From contig JAFDKH010000027.1 in the NCBI GenBank assembly GCA_019307065.1, positions 1 through 37,257 on the forward strand: a stretch of DNA of 37,257 nucleotides. The letters are read 5' to 3'. This DNA is from Deltaproteobacteria bacterium. Lineage in GTDB: Bacteria; Myxococcota; B64-G9. The first letter of the stretch is position 1. The number at the start of each line of letters is the position of its first letter. The position numbers and the translations under genes were made by a program. The notes beneath the pieces are model-generated. The model was not told the origin of the DNA. It saw only the letters and a program-made list of their open reading frames with translations, and searched no databases. Of this stretch, positions 9,701-18,464 are shown one piece after another.

Positions 9701-12024
9701 GGATGGGCGACATGGCTGCACTGGAAGGCGCTGGTTTTGGCGGCGGTGGTTTTGGCGGCCTGAAGGGCCGCGCCGGAGGTCGCCCGAGGCCGATGCGGCG
9801 CATGGCCAAAGCCATGGAAGCCCCCAGGGCGCCCATGGCAACTGCGGCGCTAGATGAAACCCGGTCTGACACGTTTAAGCGCGACGGGGCCGGACCGGCC
9901 GCACCCAAGAAAAGAAATGTCCGCATTCGCAGTTTCTTTCCCGAGACATTATTGTTTGCGCCGGCGGTTATCACCAATGCCAAGGGCCAGGCCAGCTTGA
10001 GTGTCGCTATCGCCGACTCGATCACTACCTGGCGCATGACGGCCTCGGCCAACGGCAAACAAGGCGGGTTGGGTTCGATCAGTCATGGCATCCGGGTTTT
10101 TCAGGATTTCTTCGTCGATATCGACCTGCCGGTTGCCCTGACTCAAAACGACGAGGTCTCGATTCCTGTTGTAGTTTACAACTACCTCAAGACCAAGCAG
10201 CGTGTGCGCCTCGAAATGAAAGAGGCTGACTGGTTCGTATTAAGCGGCGGGACCGTTCAAGAGATCGAACTCGAGCCCAACGAAATCAGCTCGACTTACT
10301 ACCGCATCAAGGTCAAGGGCCTCGGACAAAAAACCCTGCAAGTCAGGGCCGACGGATCGAATATGTCGGATGCTATCCGGCGCGAAATAGAAGTCCGGCC
10401 CGACGGCAAGGAACAAAATCTGGCCGCCAACGGGCGCATCGAAGGTTCGCTGACCAAGACGATTGATATTCCGGCAGTTGCCGTAGCGGGCGCATCCAAA
10501 ATCATCGTGCGCATGTACCCGGGGGTTTTCTCCCAGGTGATTGAGGGAATGCAATCGATGCTGCGACTCCCTGGCGGCTGATTCGAGCAAACTTCCTCGA
10601 TATCGTATCCCAATGTTTTGGTGCTGCGATATCTGAGGGAAACGGGGCAGGCTGCTCCGGAAATTGAAATGAAAGCCGATCACTTCGTCAATCTCGGCTA
10701 CCAAAAACTGTTGACCTTTGAGAGTCCGACCGGCGGCTTCAACTGGTGGGGCAATACAGAACCCGGCAACATGCTACTGACCGGTCTCGGCATTCAGCAA
10801 TTCGAAGACATGTCCAAGGTTCACGAAGTCGATCGCGGGATCATCGATCGCTCGAAACGCTGGCTGGCCAGCAAGCAAAACTCGGACGGTTCCTGGAACC
10901 CGACTACTCACCTGCACGGCTACAACAAGGCCCTGGGAGCAACCAAGCTGCGCACAACCGCCTACATTCTATGGTCGCTGCTGCAGGTCAAAGACAAAGG
11001 CAACCACGTCAAAAAAGCAATCAACTACGTCAAATCACACCTGGACGATGCCAAGGGAGATTTGTACACCCTGGCCCTGGCCGCCAATGCCCTGGTCTTG
11101 TGGGACAAGAACAACTCGGCCACGGTCGACTTACTCAAGCAGCTCTACACAAAGCGAGTCGAAGACAGCCAGGAAAAGACAGTCTCCTGGCCGACCAGTG
11201 GAGACACGGCTATGTATGCCCGCGGCAATGCTGCCGCGATCGAGACAACCGCCCTGGTGACTATGGCCTTCATCCATGGCAAACGCTATACGACTGCCGT
11301 CAATGGCGGGCTGGCTTTCTTGATCAAGAGCAAAGGCGCCTACGGCAACTGGAACTCAACTCAAGCCACCATCCTGGCGCTCAAAACTTTGTTGCTTGCC
11401 ATGGGCGGGGTCGGCAAGGATGCCGATCTGTCGGTAGCCGTATTCTTAGACGGCAAAAAAATCGCGACCGAGACCTTCAATCCGGATAATTCCGATGTCA
11501 TGCGCATCGTTGACGCCGGAATTGTCGGTCCCGGAAAGCACAAGGTCGAGCTTCGGGCGGCCGGTAAGGCCAACGTGATGTATCAAATCGTCGGGCGCTA
11601 CTACCTGCCCTGGCGCGAGGTCGGCGGCAAACAAGAGGCCCTGTCAATCAAGGTCGAGTACGATCGCAAGCAGTTAAAAATCGACGACTTACTGACTGCC
11701 AAAGTAAATGTACGCTACAACCTGCCGCGGACTACCTTCATGGTCATCGTCGATCTGGGTATTCCGCCAGGTTTTACGGTTATCCCGGATGATTTCGCCA
11801 GCCTGGTATCGCAGGGCAAGATCAAGCGTTACAGTTTGACCGGCCGGCAGATAACTCTCTACCTGGGCGAAATGCGCAAAGACAAACCGCTCAATCTTTC
11901 GTACAAACTGCGCGCCAGGTTTCCGATCAAGGCCAAGACACCCCGTAGCGTGGCCTACGAATACTACACACCTTCGTCGCGTGGTGTTCAGGAACCGGTC
12001 CTGCTAACCGTAACCAAGGAGTAA
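6718..12024 (+). CDS. Secreted alpha-2-macroglobulin, copy 2, with in-frame TGA (probable selenocysteine) at the thioester position
   Basis: This paralogue of the first A2M is 1768 residues when read through TGA 10579-10581. GGAGGG (6708-6713) lies just before ATG 6718. The signal peptide ends near ATA (residues 24-26), again without a lipobox. Domain order matches copy 1: DKPIYQPGQ, VDEAVYAL, a long insert with GPDGKQGTKDDL, a bait-like stretch very rich in Gly, Ala, Arg and Met, FFPETLLFAP, then PGG-U-F-E-Q with U1288 and Q1291, the toroid thioester domain and the terminal MG domain ending AYEYYTPSSRG. Framework segments are highly similar to copy 1, while the bait-like stretch is essentially unrelated. 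Two copies with TGA at the same functional residue make a sequencing error or random decay unlikely. It ends 24 bases from a convergent serine protease gene. Confidence 0.9.
10579..10638 (+). promoter_or_regulatory. Probable Sec codon plus bacterial SECIS-like hairpin, copy 2
   Basis: The hairpin matches copy 1 position for position. The outer stem is CUUC 10592-10595 with GAGG 10635-10638 (one U-G pair). The middle stem GAUAUCG 10599-10605 with CGAUAUC 10627-10633 is a perfect 7 bp. The apical stem CCAA 10610-10613 with UUGG 10618-10621 closes UGUU. Relative to copy 1, the pair 3918-3950 (G-C) has become 10600-10632 (A-U), the C-A mismatch has become U-A, and U-A 3911-3955 has become U-G. 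Pairing is kept although the Ala codon became Ile. Confidence 0.77.
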
Positions 12025-12048
12025 CAGCAACTCCCGACCCCCATTTGT

Positions 12049-13278
12049 TCAGATGCAATCGTAGTAGCCCTTGGAAGAACTCCAGGAACAGCTCGCGCCG
12101 TTGGCCGCGCAGTTGATTGAGTTGACCTGCTCGTTTTCACAATAGATCACCGTGTCAGCATCGCAACGACCCTCGAATGTCTCACCATTGCAGGGATCGA
12201 CTTCAGTAGGCTCAATACAACCGAAATAGTTTTTGTCGTCGTCGAATTGACAGAGCTTGCCCTGTTCGGCGCAATCCTGAGTCAGGACCTGCTCGTTTTC
12301 ACACCAGATCACCTGGTCGTTCTCACAGCGGCCCATCCAGGTTTCGCCCTTGCAGGGATCTTGGGGCACGACTTCTTCGACACAGGCATAATAATTCTGC
12401 TCGTCGTTGTAACCACAGACCTTGGCGTCGGCGGCGCAGTCTTGACGGTAGACATTATCGTTTTCACACCAGACCACCGTGTCAGAATCGCAGCGACCCT
12501 CAAAAGTTTCTCCCTGGCACAAGTCAACCTGGCCGGGCCCGTCGTCGATTTCCAAAAAATCGATGAAGGCGTCGACGCGCGTGTCGACTCCATAAGAAGT
12601 ACAGTAGTAGTCGCCATACGAAGTCACACCAGCTACCAGGTAGTTGCCGGACCCATCCTGGTGAAAGGCCGGTCCGCCCGAGTCACCGTTGCAGGTATTT
12701 TTATCGCTATGATCGTAGCGAAAGGTGGTCGAGCTGACAGACGAAATGGCCATCCAGACCGCCCGCTTGATTCCCGCGCCGGACTGCTGATAGCCGTTGT
12801 CGACCCCATAGCCGACAAAGAACAAATTCCTGCCGACCCAGGTGGAATCCATCTGACGGACCACACCCAGCGGCTCAATTGAAGCGGCCTGAGCCAGGAT
12901 GACCAGGCCGATATCGTTGCGCAGTGCCTGGGCATCATAGGCCGGATGGGCCTTGAGGCTGGCTACCGAAATAACTTCCTCGGGGCTGCTCAAGCTGGGG
13001 CCGATCACGAACTGCATCTGGCTGGCACTCACCCCAACCACGCAATGGGCCGCCGTAACTACCTTATTAGAAGCAATCAAGGTGCCGGTACAGTGCTGCT
13101 GGCCGTTGACGGCCAGGGCTCCCACGGCCGGTAGCCCGCTGTAACTGGCTCCTCCAACGATGCGTTCAGTGTGTTGATCGAGATCTTTGTCCTGCTCGTC
13201 TTGATAGATTGTGCCATCATTACAAGCCGCCAATAAAAACATCAGGGCAATCAAAAGACTTACGTAAGCTGCGCGCAT
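12049..13278 (-). CDS. Trypsin-fold serine protease lipoprotein with three Cys-rich C-terminal repeats
   Basis: The 409-residue product has a lipoprotein signal (FLLAAC, Cys19), a short propeptide and an activation-type junction Arg39/Ile40-Val-Gly-Gly. The triad is His78 (TAAHC), Asp122 (NDIGL) and Ser200 (GDSGGP). The residue six before Ser200, which sets S1 specificity in chymotrypsin-fold proteases, is Asn194 and not the Asp of trypsin, so Arg/Lys specificity is not expected. Three six-cysteine modules follow (see the repeat entry). AGGAGG at 13286-13291 lies 7 bases before ATG. It is convergent with A2M copy 2. A secreted zymogen-like protease beside two protease-trap genes suggests linked roles, but partner, target or unrelated neighbour are all possible. 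Confidence 0.9.
   Translation of the reverse strand: MRAAYVSLLIALMFLLAACNDGTIYQDEQDKDLDQHTERIVGGASYSGLPAVGALAVNGQQHCTGTLIASNKVVTAAHCVVGVSASQMQFVIGPSLSSPEEVISVASLKAHPAYDAQALRNDIGLVILAQAASIEPLGVVRQMDSTWVGRNLFFVGYGVDNGYQQSGAGIKRAVWMAISSVSSTTFRYDHSDKNTCNGDSGGPAFHQDGSGNYLVAGVTSYGDYYCTSYGVDTRVDAFIDFLEIDDGPGQVDLCQGETFEGRCDSDTVVWCENDNVYRQDCAADAKVCGYNDEQNYYACVEEVVPQDPCKGETWMGRCENDQVIWCENEQVLTQDCAEQGKLCQFDDDKNYFGCIEPTEVDPCNGETFEGRCDADTVIYCENEQVNSINCAANGASCSWSSSKGYYDCI
12052..12519 (-). repeat. Three tandem six-cysteine protein modules in the serine protease
   Basis: Modules at residues 254-299, 309-354 and 363-408 share the pattern C-x-G-E-T-(F/W)-x-G-R-C, then a (W/Y)CEN motif, then three more cysteines, with short acidic/proline linkers. 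The even Cys count and export signal suggest three disulphides per module. They may serve surface display or substrate binding. Confidence 0.85.
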
Positions 13279-13326
13279 AACAAATCCTCCTAGTGATTAC
13301 CGCCCCTATCAAGCGCCTGGCTCAAT

Positions 13327-13343
13327 TGCACCAATCGTGCCAA
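13327..13343 (-). promoter_or_regulatory. Sigma-54 (RpoN) type promoter for the serine protease
   Basis: On the minus strand, TTGGCACGATTGGTGCA matches the -24/-12 consensus TGGCACG-N4-TTGCA with one mismatch and has the required GG-N10-GC spacing. Predicted transcription starts near 13316, giving a leader of about 38 bases before ATG 13278. The gene-free stretch 13279-13587 also holds an inverted pair GCGCACT (13396-13402) / AGTGCGC (13432-13438) and the palindrome listed next. Confidence 0.65.
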
Positions 13344-13495
13344 GGCGTTACACTACTTGCCGCACCCTAGCTACTCAATATACAAAGGGAATTTTGCGCA
13401 CTATTCAGCACAAGTCCAAAGACCACCAAAAAGTGCGCCAAAGTGTCTCGTGTTTTTTGGGAATCTTCTGCAGTATTTCCAATTACTTCAACCCT

Positions 13496-13513
13496 ATCGG
13501 TCAGTTGACCGAT
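13496..13513. promoter_or_regulatory. 18-bp palindrome, candidate enhancer site for the sigma-54 promoter
   Basis: ATCGGTCAGTTGACCGAT has perfect 8-bp arms around a 2-base centre. It lies about 150 bp upstream of the sigma-54 element, a usual distance for an activator-bound upstream site. No T-run follows on either strand, so it is unlikely to be the terminator of the polyprenyl synthase gene. Confidence 0.45.
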
Positions 13514-13587
13514 GGACCAGTTTTTCAAGTCAGCTGGAAACTTAACTTACCATCTTTTAACTTGTTAGAACTTATCAGGAATTGCTG

Positions 13588-14601
13588 CTAGGTCAGCTCT
13601 ATTCTATCGGTAACATGATTGGCTAACTGACGAAGATGCTCGACTGCCGACGAATCTGTGACGACTGCCAACGAATCGATAGCTTTTTGTGAATATTGAC
13701 GAGCATAGTTCAAAGCCAGACTGATTGCCTGGGTGTTGTTCACCCGACGAACGATTTCAAAGCAATCTTTTTCTGTCGGCTCACTTTCTGCGACTGTTTC
13801 GACTATCTTCAATAGCTTGTGATCTTGTTCGCAGGCCAGAAGTAGCGGCAAAGTTGTCTTACCTTGCTGAAGATCATTGGCCAGATCTTTACCGCTTTGT
13901 TCAGGGGCGGCAGTGTAGTCGAGAACGTCATCGGTGATCTGAAATGCCATGCCGAAAGCCTTGCCAAATTTTGCAGCCGCTTCGACCAGCTCGGCCCGGG
14001 CCGGGCCCAGGCTCGCCCCGGCCCGGCAACACCATGAAAACAAACCTGCCGTCTTGCCGGATATTATTTCTTCATAATTGGGCAATGACAGAGTCACTTT
14101 TCCCGAACGAATCAGCTGCAATACTTCGCCTTCGGCCATGGCCGAGATAACCAGGCTCAACTCACGCAACAAATCGAGATCGCCATGGCGAACTACAATT
14201 CCAAAAGCCCGGGCCATCATGAAATCACCGACCAACACACTTGCCGAATTGCCAAAAACACGCGGAGCCGCAGTCACCCCGCGACGCAAATGCCCGCGGT
14301 CGACGACATCATCGTGAAGCAATGAAGCATTGTGGAACAACTCGGTCGCCACCGACAGCTCCACACCCTGATTGACATCCACCCGGCAGGCTTGGGCCAT
14401 CAGCAATAACAAGGTGGGACGAATTCTCTTGCCGCCAGAACTAATTAAATGATGCGAAACTTCGGGGATCATCTCGACCGTTGAGCTGACCGTTTCGCTC
14501 AGAACTGCTTCGACGCGCTCGAGTGCTTCTGCCAGAAGTGCATGCGCTTTCGCAAGGGGTAGCGCCTGGGTAGCAACGGGCTGTGTGAGTATTTCTCTCA
14601 T
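13588..14601 (-). CDS. Polyprenyl (trans-isoprenyl) diphosphate synthase
   Basis: The 337-residue product has family-typical length and both aspartate-rich Mg-binding motifs: DDVVD at 97-101, followed by RGHLRRG, and DDVLD at 224-228 in the FQITDD context. GGKRIRP at 56-62 is the isopentenyl-diphosphate-binding motif. The enzyme elongates allylic diphosphates with IPP, giving the side chain of quinones or another polyprenyl carrier; chain length cannot be read from sequence here. No clear Shine-Dalgarno precedes ATG 14601. A 7-bp inverted repeat (14622-14628 with 14635-14641) lies in its leader. It is divergent from the radical SAM gene. Confidence 0.92.
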   Translation of the reverse strand: MREILTQPVATQALPLAKAHALLAEALERVEAVLSETVSSTVEMIPEVSHHLISSGGKRIRPTLLLLMAQACRVDVNQGVELSVATELFHNASLLHDDVVDRGHLRRGVTAAPRVFGNSASVLVGDFMMARAFGIVVRHGDLDLLRELSLVISAMAEGEVLQLIRSGKVTLSLPNYEEIISGKTAGLFSWCCRAGASLGPARAELVEAAAKFGKAFGMAFQITDDVLDYTAAPEQSGKDLANDLQQGKTTLPLLLACEQDHKLLKIVETVAESEPTEKDCFEIVRRVNNTQAISLALNYARQYSQKAIDSLAVVTDSSAVEHLRQLANHVTDRIELT

Positions 14602-14789
14602 TATTATACTTGCTTTACGACCTGGAGGATCCGCCCTCCAGCAGATCGTGGAGCCTCTCCCGCCCGACAGTCATCCGTGGACAAGACCGTAGTTTGTGTC
14701 CAGGCGAGCAAGAACCGCATGTGTAGCACCACCATGCCTCGAGTGTCAACTGCCAGAGATAACAATCATATTCTAATTTAGCCAGTCTG

Positions 14790-14818
14790 TTGACACGTGC
14801 TCATCTGTTCAGTATTCT
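14790..14818 (+). promoter_or_regulatory. Sigma-70 promoter giving a nearly leaderless mRNA
   Basis: TTGACA (14790-14795), a 17-base spacer and TATTCT (14813-14818) form a strong consensus promoter. The expected start site, about 7 bases after the -10, coincides with ATG 14825, and no Shine-Dalgarno is present. The radical SAM gene is therefore probably read from a leaderless transcript. Confidence 0.6.
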
Positions 14819-14824
14819 GCATTT

Positions 14825-15958
14825 ATGTCGATTGAGAAGAAACTGCAGACTCTCGGTGGTGAGTCCCTTTTCGACCTCTCTTGTTCTTGCGGCCTCGAGC
14901 CGGCCAGACAACGAGGGCGGCAGGGTCGCTGGGTCTATCCGGCCGCCATGCCGGATGGAAGCCGGGTCCGCATGTTAAAGGTCCTGTTGGACAATGCCTG
15001 CCAGAATGATTGTGCCTACTGTGCTCAACGAGCCGGCCGCAATACTCCTCGTGATCGCTTTGAACCAGAAGAACTTGCTAAGCTTTTTGATCAATTAGTC
15101 AGGGCTAATAAGGTCGAAGCTCTCTTTTTGAGTTCGGGTCTTGGTGGCAACACAATCTCAACCATGGATCGAGCGATCGCCACAATTGAGATTATTAGAA
15201 AACGTTATCAATACCGGGGTTTCATACACCTGAAAATTCTCCCGGGTGTGGAATATTCCCAGGTCGAGCGGGCCGCTCAATTGGCCCAGCGAATATCGAT
15301 CAATCTCGAGGTACCTGGGGCCAAAAGACTCAAGGTGATTAGTTCAAACAAGAATTTCGCAAGCGACATTTTAACCCGTATGTGGTGGATAGCAAAGCTG
15401 GTAAAAGATCGCAAGACCCGGGCCAAGGGACATACAACCCAATTTGTAGTCGGCGCCGCGGGCGAATCCGATACCGAAATCGTCGCCGCCTCTGCCAGGC
15501 TATATTCGGAATACAATCTAAGTCGCGCATATTACTCTGGTTTTCAGCCAATTTCCCAAACTCCGCTCGAAAACCTTCCGCCAACAAATTTCATGCGCGA
15601 ACATCGCCTCTACCAGGTTGACTTTCTTCTGAGAAAGTATGGTTTTTCAAGTGACGAAATACCATTTGAGACTAGTGGAAACCTGTCTCTTAAAGTAGAC
15701 CCAAAAACAGCCTGGGCCAGAATCAATCGCGACCTTTTTCCACTCGAAATAAACAAAGCTGAACCCGAACAACTACTGAGGGTTCCAGGTTTAGGCCCCT
15801 TGTCGGTCAAGCGAATTGTGAAAGCGCGCAGTCAGGGGAAAATTCACTTCCTTAGCGATCTGTCGAAATTCGGGGCAGTCAGCCGACGGGCGGCAGCCTA
15901 TCTGTTGTTTTGCGGGAAGCACGGAAGCCGGCAGCTGCAACTATTTGATCAGCCTTGA
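14825..15958 (+). CDS. Radical SAM protein of the putative DNA modification/repair (UDG-linked) family, with C-terminal HhH motif
   Basis: The 377-residue protein has the radical SAM cluster motif Cys59-x3-Cys63-x2-Cys66 (CQNDCAYC), an early DLSCSCG segment, and a C-terminal helix-hairpin-helix (LLRVPGLGPLSVKRIV) of the DNA-binding type. The overall form matches the family known as rSAM_link_UDG, usually found next to a uracil-DNA-glycosylase-like partner. No such partner is in this window; the next gene is a histidine kinase. The start is fixed by the promoter position and the family-like N-terminus. The biochemical reaction is not established. Confidence 0.85.
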   Translation: MSIEKKLQTLGGESLFDLSCSCGLEPARQRGRQGRWVYPAAMPDGSRVRMLKVLLDNACQNDCAYCAQRAGRNTPRDRFEPEELAKLFDQLVRANKVEALFLSSGLGGNTISTMDRAIATIEIIRKRYQYRGFIHLKILPGVEYSQVERAAQLAQRISINLEVPGAKRLKVISSNKNFASDILTRMWWIAKLVKDRKTRAKGHTTQFVVGAAGESDTEIVAASARLYSEYNLSRAYYSGFQPISQTPLENLPPTNFMREHRLYQVDFLLRKYGFSSDEIPFETSGNLSLKVDPKTAWARINRDLFPLEINKAEPEQLLRVPGLGPLSVKRIVKARSQGKIHFLSDLSKFGAVSRRAAAYLLFCGKHGSRQLQLFDQP

Positions 15959-16042
15959 TTTAGCCAAACAATTCTGGCATTTACTAGATGAACCGGCTCT
16001 GACTCCTCAAATATTTCACAAAAATGCCGATAGTGAGGGTTG

Positions 16043-18412
16043 ATGCCAAATAAACCCGCCACAACCAAGCCTGCACTCGATGAGCTCAAAGATCTCAGGC
16101 GGAAACTCAAAGAGCATGAGCGTCTCGAGGCCCGGTTTCGCCAAACCGAAGGTACCTTGCGCGCAATCCTTGAATCAACCGCCGACGGCATTCTGGTGAT
16201 CGACGAGCAGGGAAAAGTAATCTACGCCAATGAGCGCTTTGGCGAGATGTGGCACATCCCGGAAAGTGTCATCGAAACTCGAGATGATCGAGAACTAATC
16301 CCTTTCGTTCTGGATCAGCTCGTTGACCCACAAGACTTCGAAGCGCGCGTCAAGGTTTTATACCAAACGCGCGAGGCTGCTTTCGATACTATTCATTTCA
16401 AGGACGGTCGGCTCTTCGAGCGTTACTCCCGGCCGCTGATGGTCAAAAACAAGATTACCGGCCGGGTTTGGAGTTTTCGCGACGTTACCTTCTACAAGAC
16501 GGCCGAAGAACTGGCCCTGCGCGAAAATGCAAAATTATCGGCGATGATTTCCGGGATGGAAGAAGGCGTCATCTTTGCAAATAAAGACGACTTCATCATT
16601 GAAATCAACGAGTACTTTTGTCGGATGTTGAAAATCGAGCGTAACAATGTTTTGGGCACAAACTTGAGAGATTTTCAATTAGCTTCGTTAATTGAGGATC
16701 TCGATGACTACATCCAGCGTTTCAAAGATACTCATTATTGTGAGCCGTTACATCTGCAGCAACCAATCGGAGAGACTGAGGTCTTTCTGCGCCTGCAGCC
16801 GATATATCATGACAATAAATACGACGGCGTCTTACTGAACCTGATCGACGTAACCAGACTCGTAAAGGCCCGCCAACAGGCCGAAGCGGCCAACCTGGCC
16901 AAAAACAAGTTTCTGGCGACAGTCAGCCATGAAATCCGAACTCCTCTCAATGGAGTTATCGGCATGACCGATCTGGCACTTTCCAACTGTTTTGATGATG
17001 AGCAACGCGAGTATCTCGATGCAATCAAGATTTCCGCCGACTCCCTGCTCTCGGTTATTAATGACATTCTGGATTTCTCAAAAATAGAGGCCGGTAAACT
17101 CGACTTTTACCAGGTTGATTTTGGAATCCGCGAATTTCTAAAAGAGTTTTTTCAAACCATAGAACCGCGCGCCAAGCAGAAAGGACTCGAACTCAAATAC
17201 TGCCTCGAAGACGAAGTGCCCGACAAGTTGGTCGGCGATCCGGAGCGCTTGCGCCAGGTGTTACTCAACCTGCTGGGCAATGCCCTCAAGTTCACTGAGC
17301 AGGGCAACATCGAAGTTAAGGCAGAGTTGAAAACCCTGAAGACCGACAAGGTCGTTCTTCAATTCAGCGTACACGATACCGGCATTGGAATTCCTGCCGA
17401 TCAGCACGAGCGGATTTTCGAAGCATTCACCCAGGTCGATGGATCAGACACCAGGAAATTCGGCGGGACAGGTCTGGGCTTGTCTATTTCACAGCGACTG
17501 GTCCGGCAGATGGGCGGGCGAATGTGGGTCACCAGCAACGAACAGGCCGGGAGTGTCTTTGGATTTACTGCCGAGTTCGGACTTTGGTCGGCTAGCAGCG
17601 ACGAAAGTCTGCCATATTCGGCGGCGACCGGGCAGGCACACGAGTTGAATCAAAATTCGCATTCGCGAAGTTACAAGGTGCTCGTAGCCGAAGATAATGA
17701 AATCAATCTGCTGATGACTACCAAGATGCTCGAGAAAATCGGCCACCAGGTTGATACGGCTGCCACCGGCGAGCAGGCAGTCCGGGCAATTCAGACCGAG
17801 CCATATGATTTTGTTTTAATGGACATGGAAATGCCTGAAATGGACGGCATTCAAGCCACCCGCAAAATCCGTGAACTCGAAAAGGACGGCCGGCGGCGAA
17901 TACCAATCATCGCCCTGACTGCGCATGCCATCAAGGGCGATCGCGAACGCTGCCTGGAAGCCGGAATGGATGGCTACCTGTCAAAACCGTTCTATTCCGA
18001 GGAATTGCATCAAGTCATCGAACAGACCGTCTTGGCTTCGGCCAACATGACCCAGATTGGGCAAGCAGCAGAAATTCAAGCGCTGGATGAAATCTCCTTG
18101 CTTGCGCGCCTTGACGAAGACATAGGCCTGGCCAGGGAGTTGCTGGGCATGTTCGTAGAACAGTGCCCGCATCAAATCAATCAGCTCCAAGAGGCTATAA
18201 CAGCCCAAGATCTGACCGCAGTTTGGATGCTCTCACACAACCTCAAGGGCGCTGCCGCCAACGTAGAGGCGCGTGCAGTTCGAGTTGCCGTAGCAAACCT
18301 CGAAGCCCAGGCTAAACAAGAAGACCAGGCGGCTTCCGCAGAAGCATTTGCCAAGCTCCAGACCGAAGCCGAGCGTAGCCTGGCTAAGATAAAAATTTTT
18401 CTCGCCAAGTAG
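16043..18412 (+). CDS. Hybrid sensor histidine kinase (PAS-PAS-HisKA-HATPase-REC-Hpt)
   Basis: From ATG 16043 (GAGG at 16035-16038) the protein has 789 residues. An N-terminal coiled helix leads into two PAS-like sensor domains (about 45-170 and 170-280). Then come the H-box SHEIRTP with His296, the ATPase domain with an N-box (NLLGNALKF), DTGIGIP and FGGTGLGLS, a receiver with Asp594 (LMDMEMPEMDG) and Lys in SKPF, and an Hpt domain with His732 (SHNLKGAA). It is a complete four-step phosphorelay on one chain. No transmembrane segment is visible, so sensing is probably cytoplasmic. The next gene encodes a receiver protein and is a likely output. TTG 16040 is a less likely start. Confidence 0.92.
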   Translation: MPNKPATTKPALDELKDLRRKLKEHERLEARFRQTEGTLRAILESTADGILVIDEQGKVIYANERFGEMWHIPESVIETRDDRELIPFVLDQLVDPQDFEARVKVLYQTREAAFDTIHFKDGRLFERYSRPLMVKNKITGRVWSFRDVTFYKTAEELALRENAKLSAMISGMEEGVIFANKDDFIIEINEYFCRMLKIERNNVLGTNLRDFQLASLIEDLDDYIQRFKDTHYCEPLHLQQPIGETEVFLRLQPIYHDNKYDGVLLNLIDVTRLVKARQQAEAANLAKNKFLATVSHEIRTPLNGVIGMTDLALSNCFDDEQREYLDAIKISADSLLSVINDILDFSKIEAGKLDFYQVDFGIREFLKEFFQTIEPRAKQKGLELKYCLEDEVPDKLVGDPERLRQVLLNLLGNALKFTEQGNIEVKAELKTLKTDKVVLQFSVHDTGIGIPADQHERIFEAFTQVDGSDTRKFGGTGLGLSISQRLVRQMGGRMWVTSNEQAGSVFGFTAEFGLWSASSDESLPYSAATGQAHELNQNSHSRSYKVLVAEDNEINLLMTTKMLEKIGHQVDTAATGEQAVRAIQTEPYDFVLMDMEMPEMDGIQATRKIRELEKDGRRRIPIIALTAHAIKGDRERCLEAGMDGYLSKPFYSEELHQVIEQTVLASANMTQIGQAAEIQALDEISLLARLDEDIGLARELLGMFVEQCPHQINQLQEAITAQDLTAVWMLSHNLKGAAANVEARAVRVAVANLEAQAKQEDQAASAEAFAKLQTEAERSLAKIKIFLAK

Positions 18413-18464
18413 ATGAAAGGCCTTTAGATTATTATCAGCGCGGGCTTGCGCTGGAAAGGATTGC

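Noticed and set aside
3897-10581. TGA reassigned to an ordinary amino acid throughout the genome
   Set aside because: TGA ends other intact genes here, for example at 6601-6603 and 15956-15958, and no other in-frame TGA occurs in the long coding regions.
10746-11489. 247-residue frame within A2M copy 2
   Set aside because: It is a shadow frame of the thioester domain coding sequence, with low-complexity Arg/Gln-rich translation and no ribosome site.
14602-14789. Possible tRNA-Sec or other RNA gene in the divergent gap, because of its hairpins
   Set aside because: No acceptor stem pairing, no T-loop sequence and no TCA anticodon arm could be found on either strand; only a 7-bp inverted repeat and a short TGGACA/TGTCCA pair.
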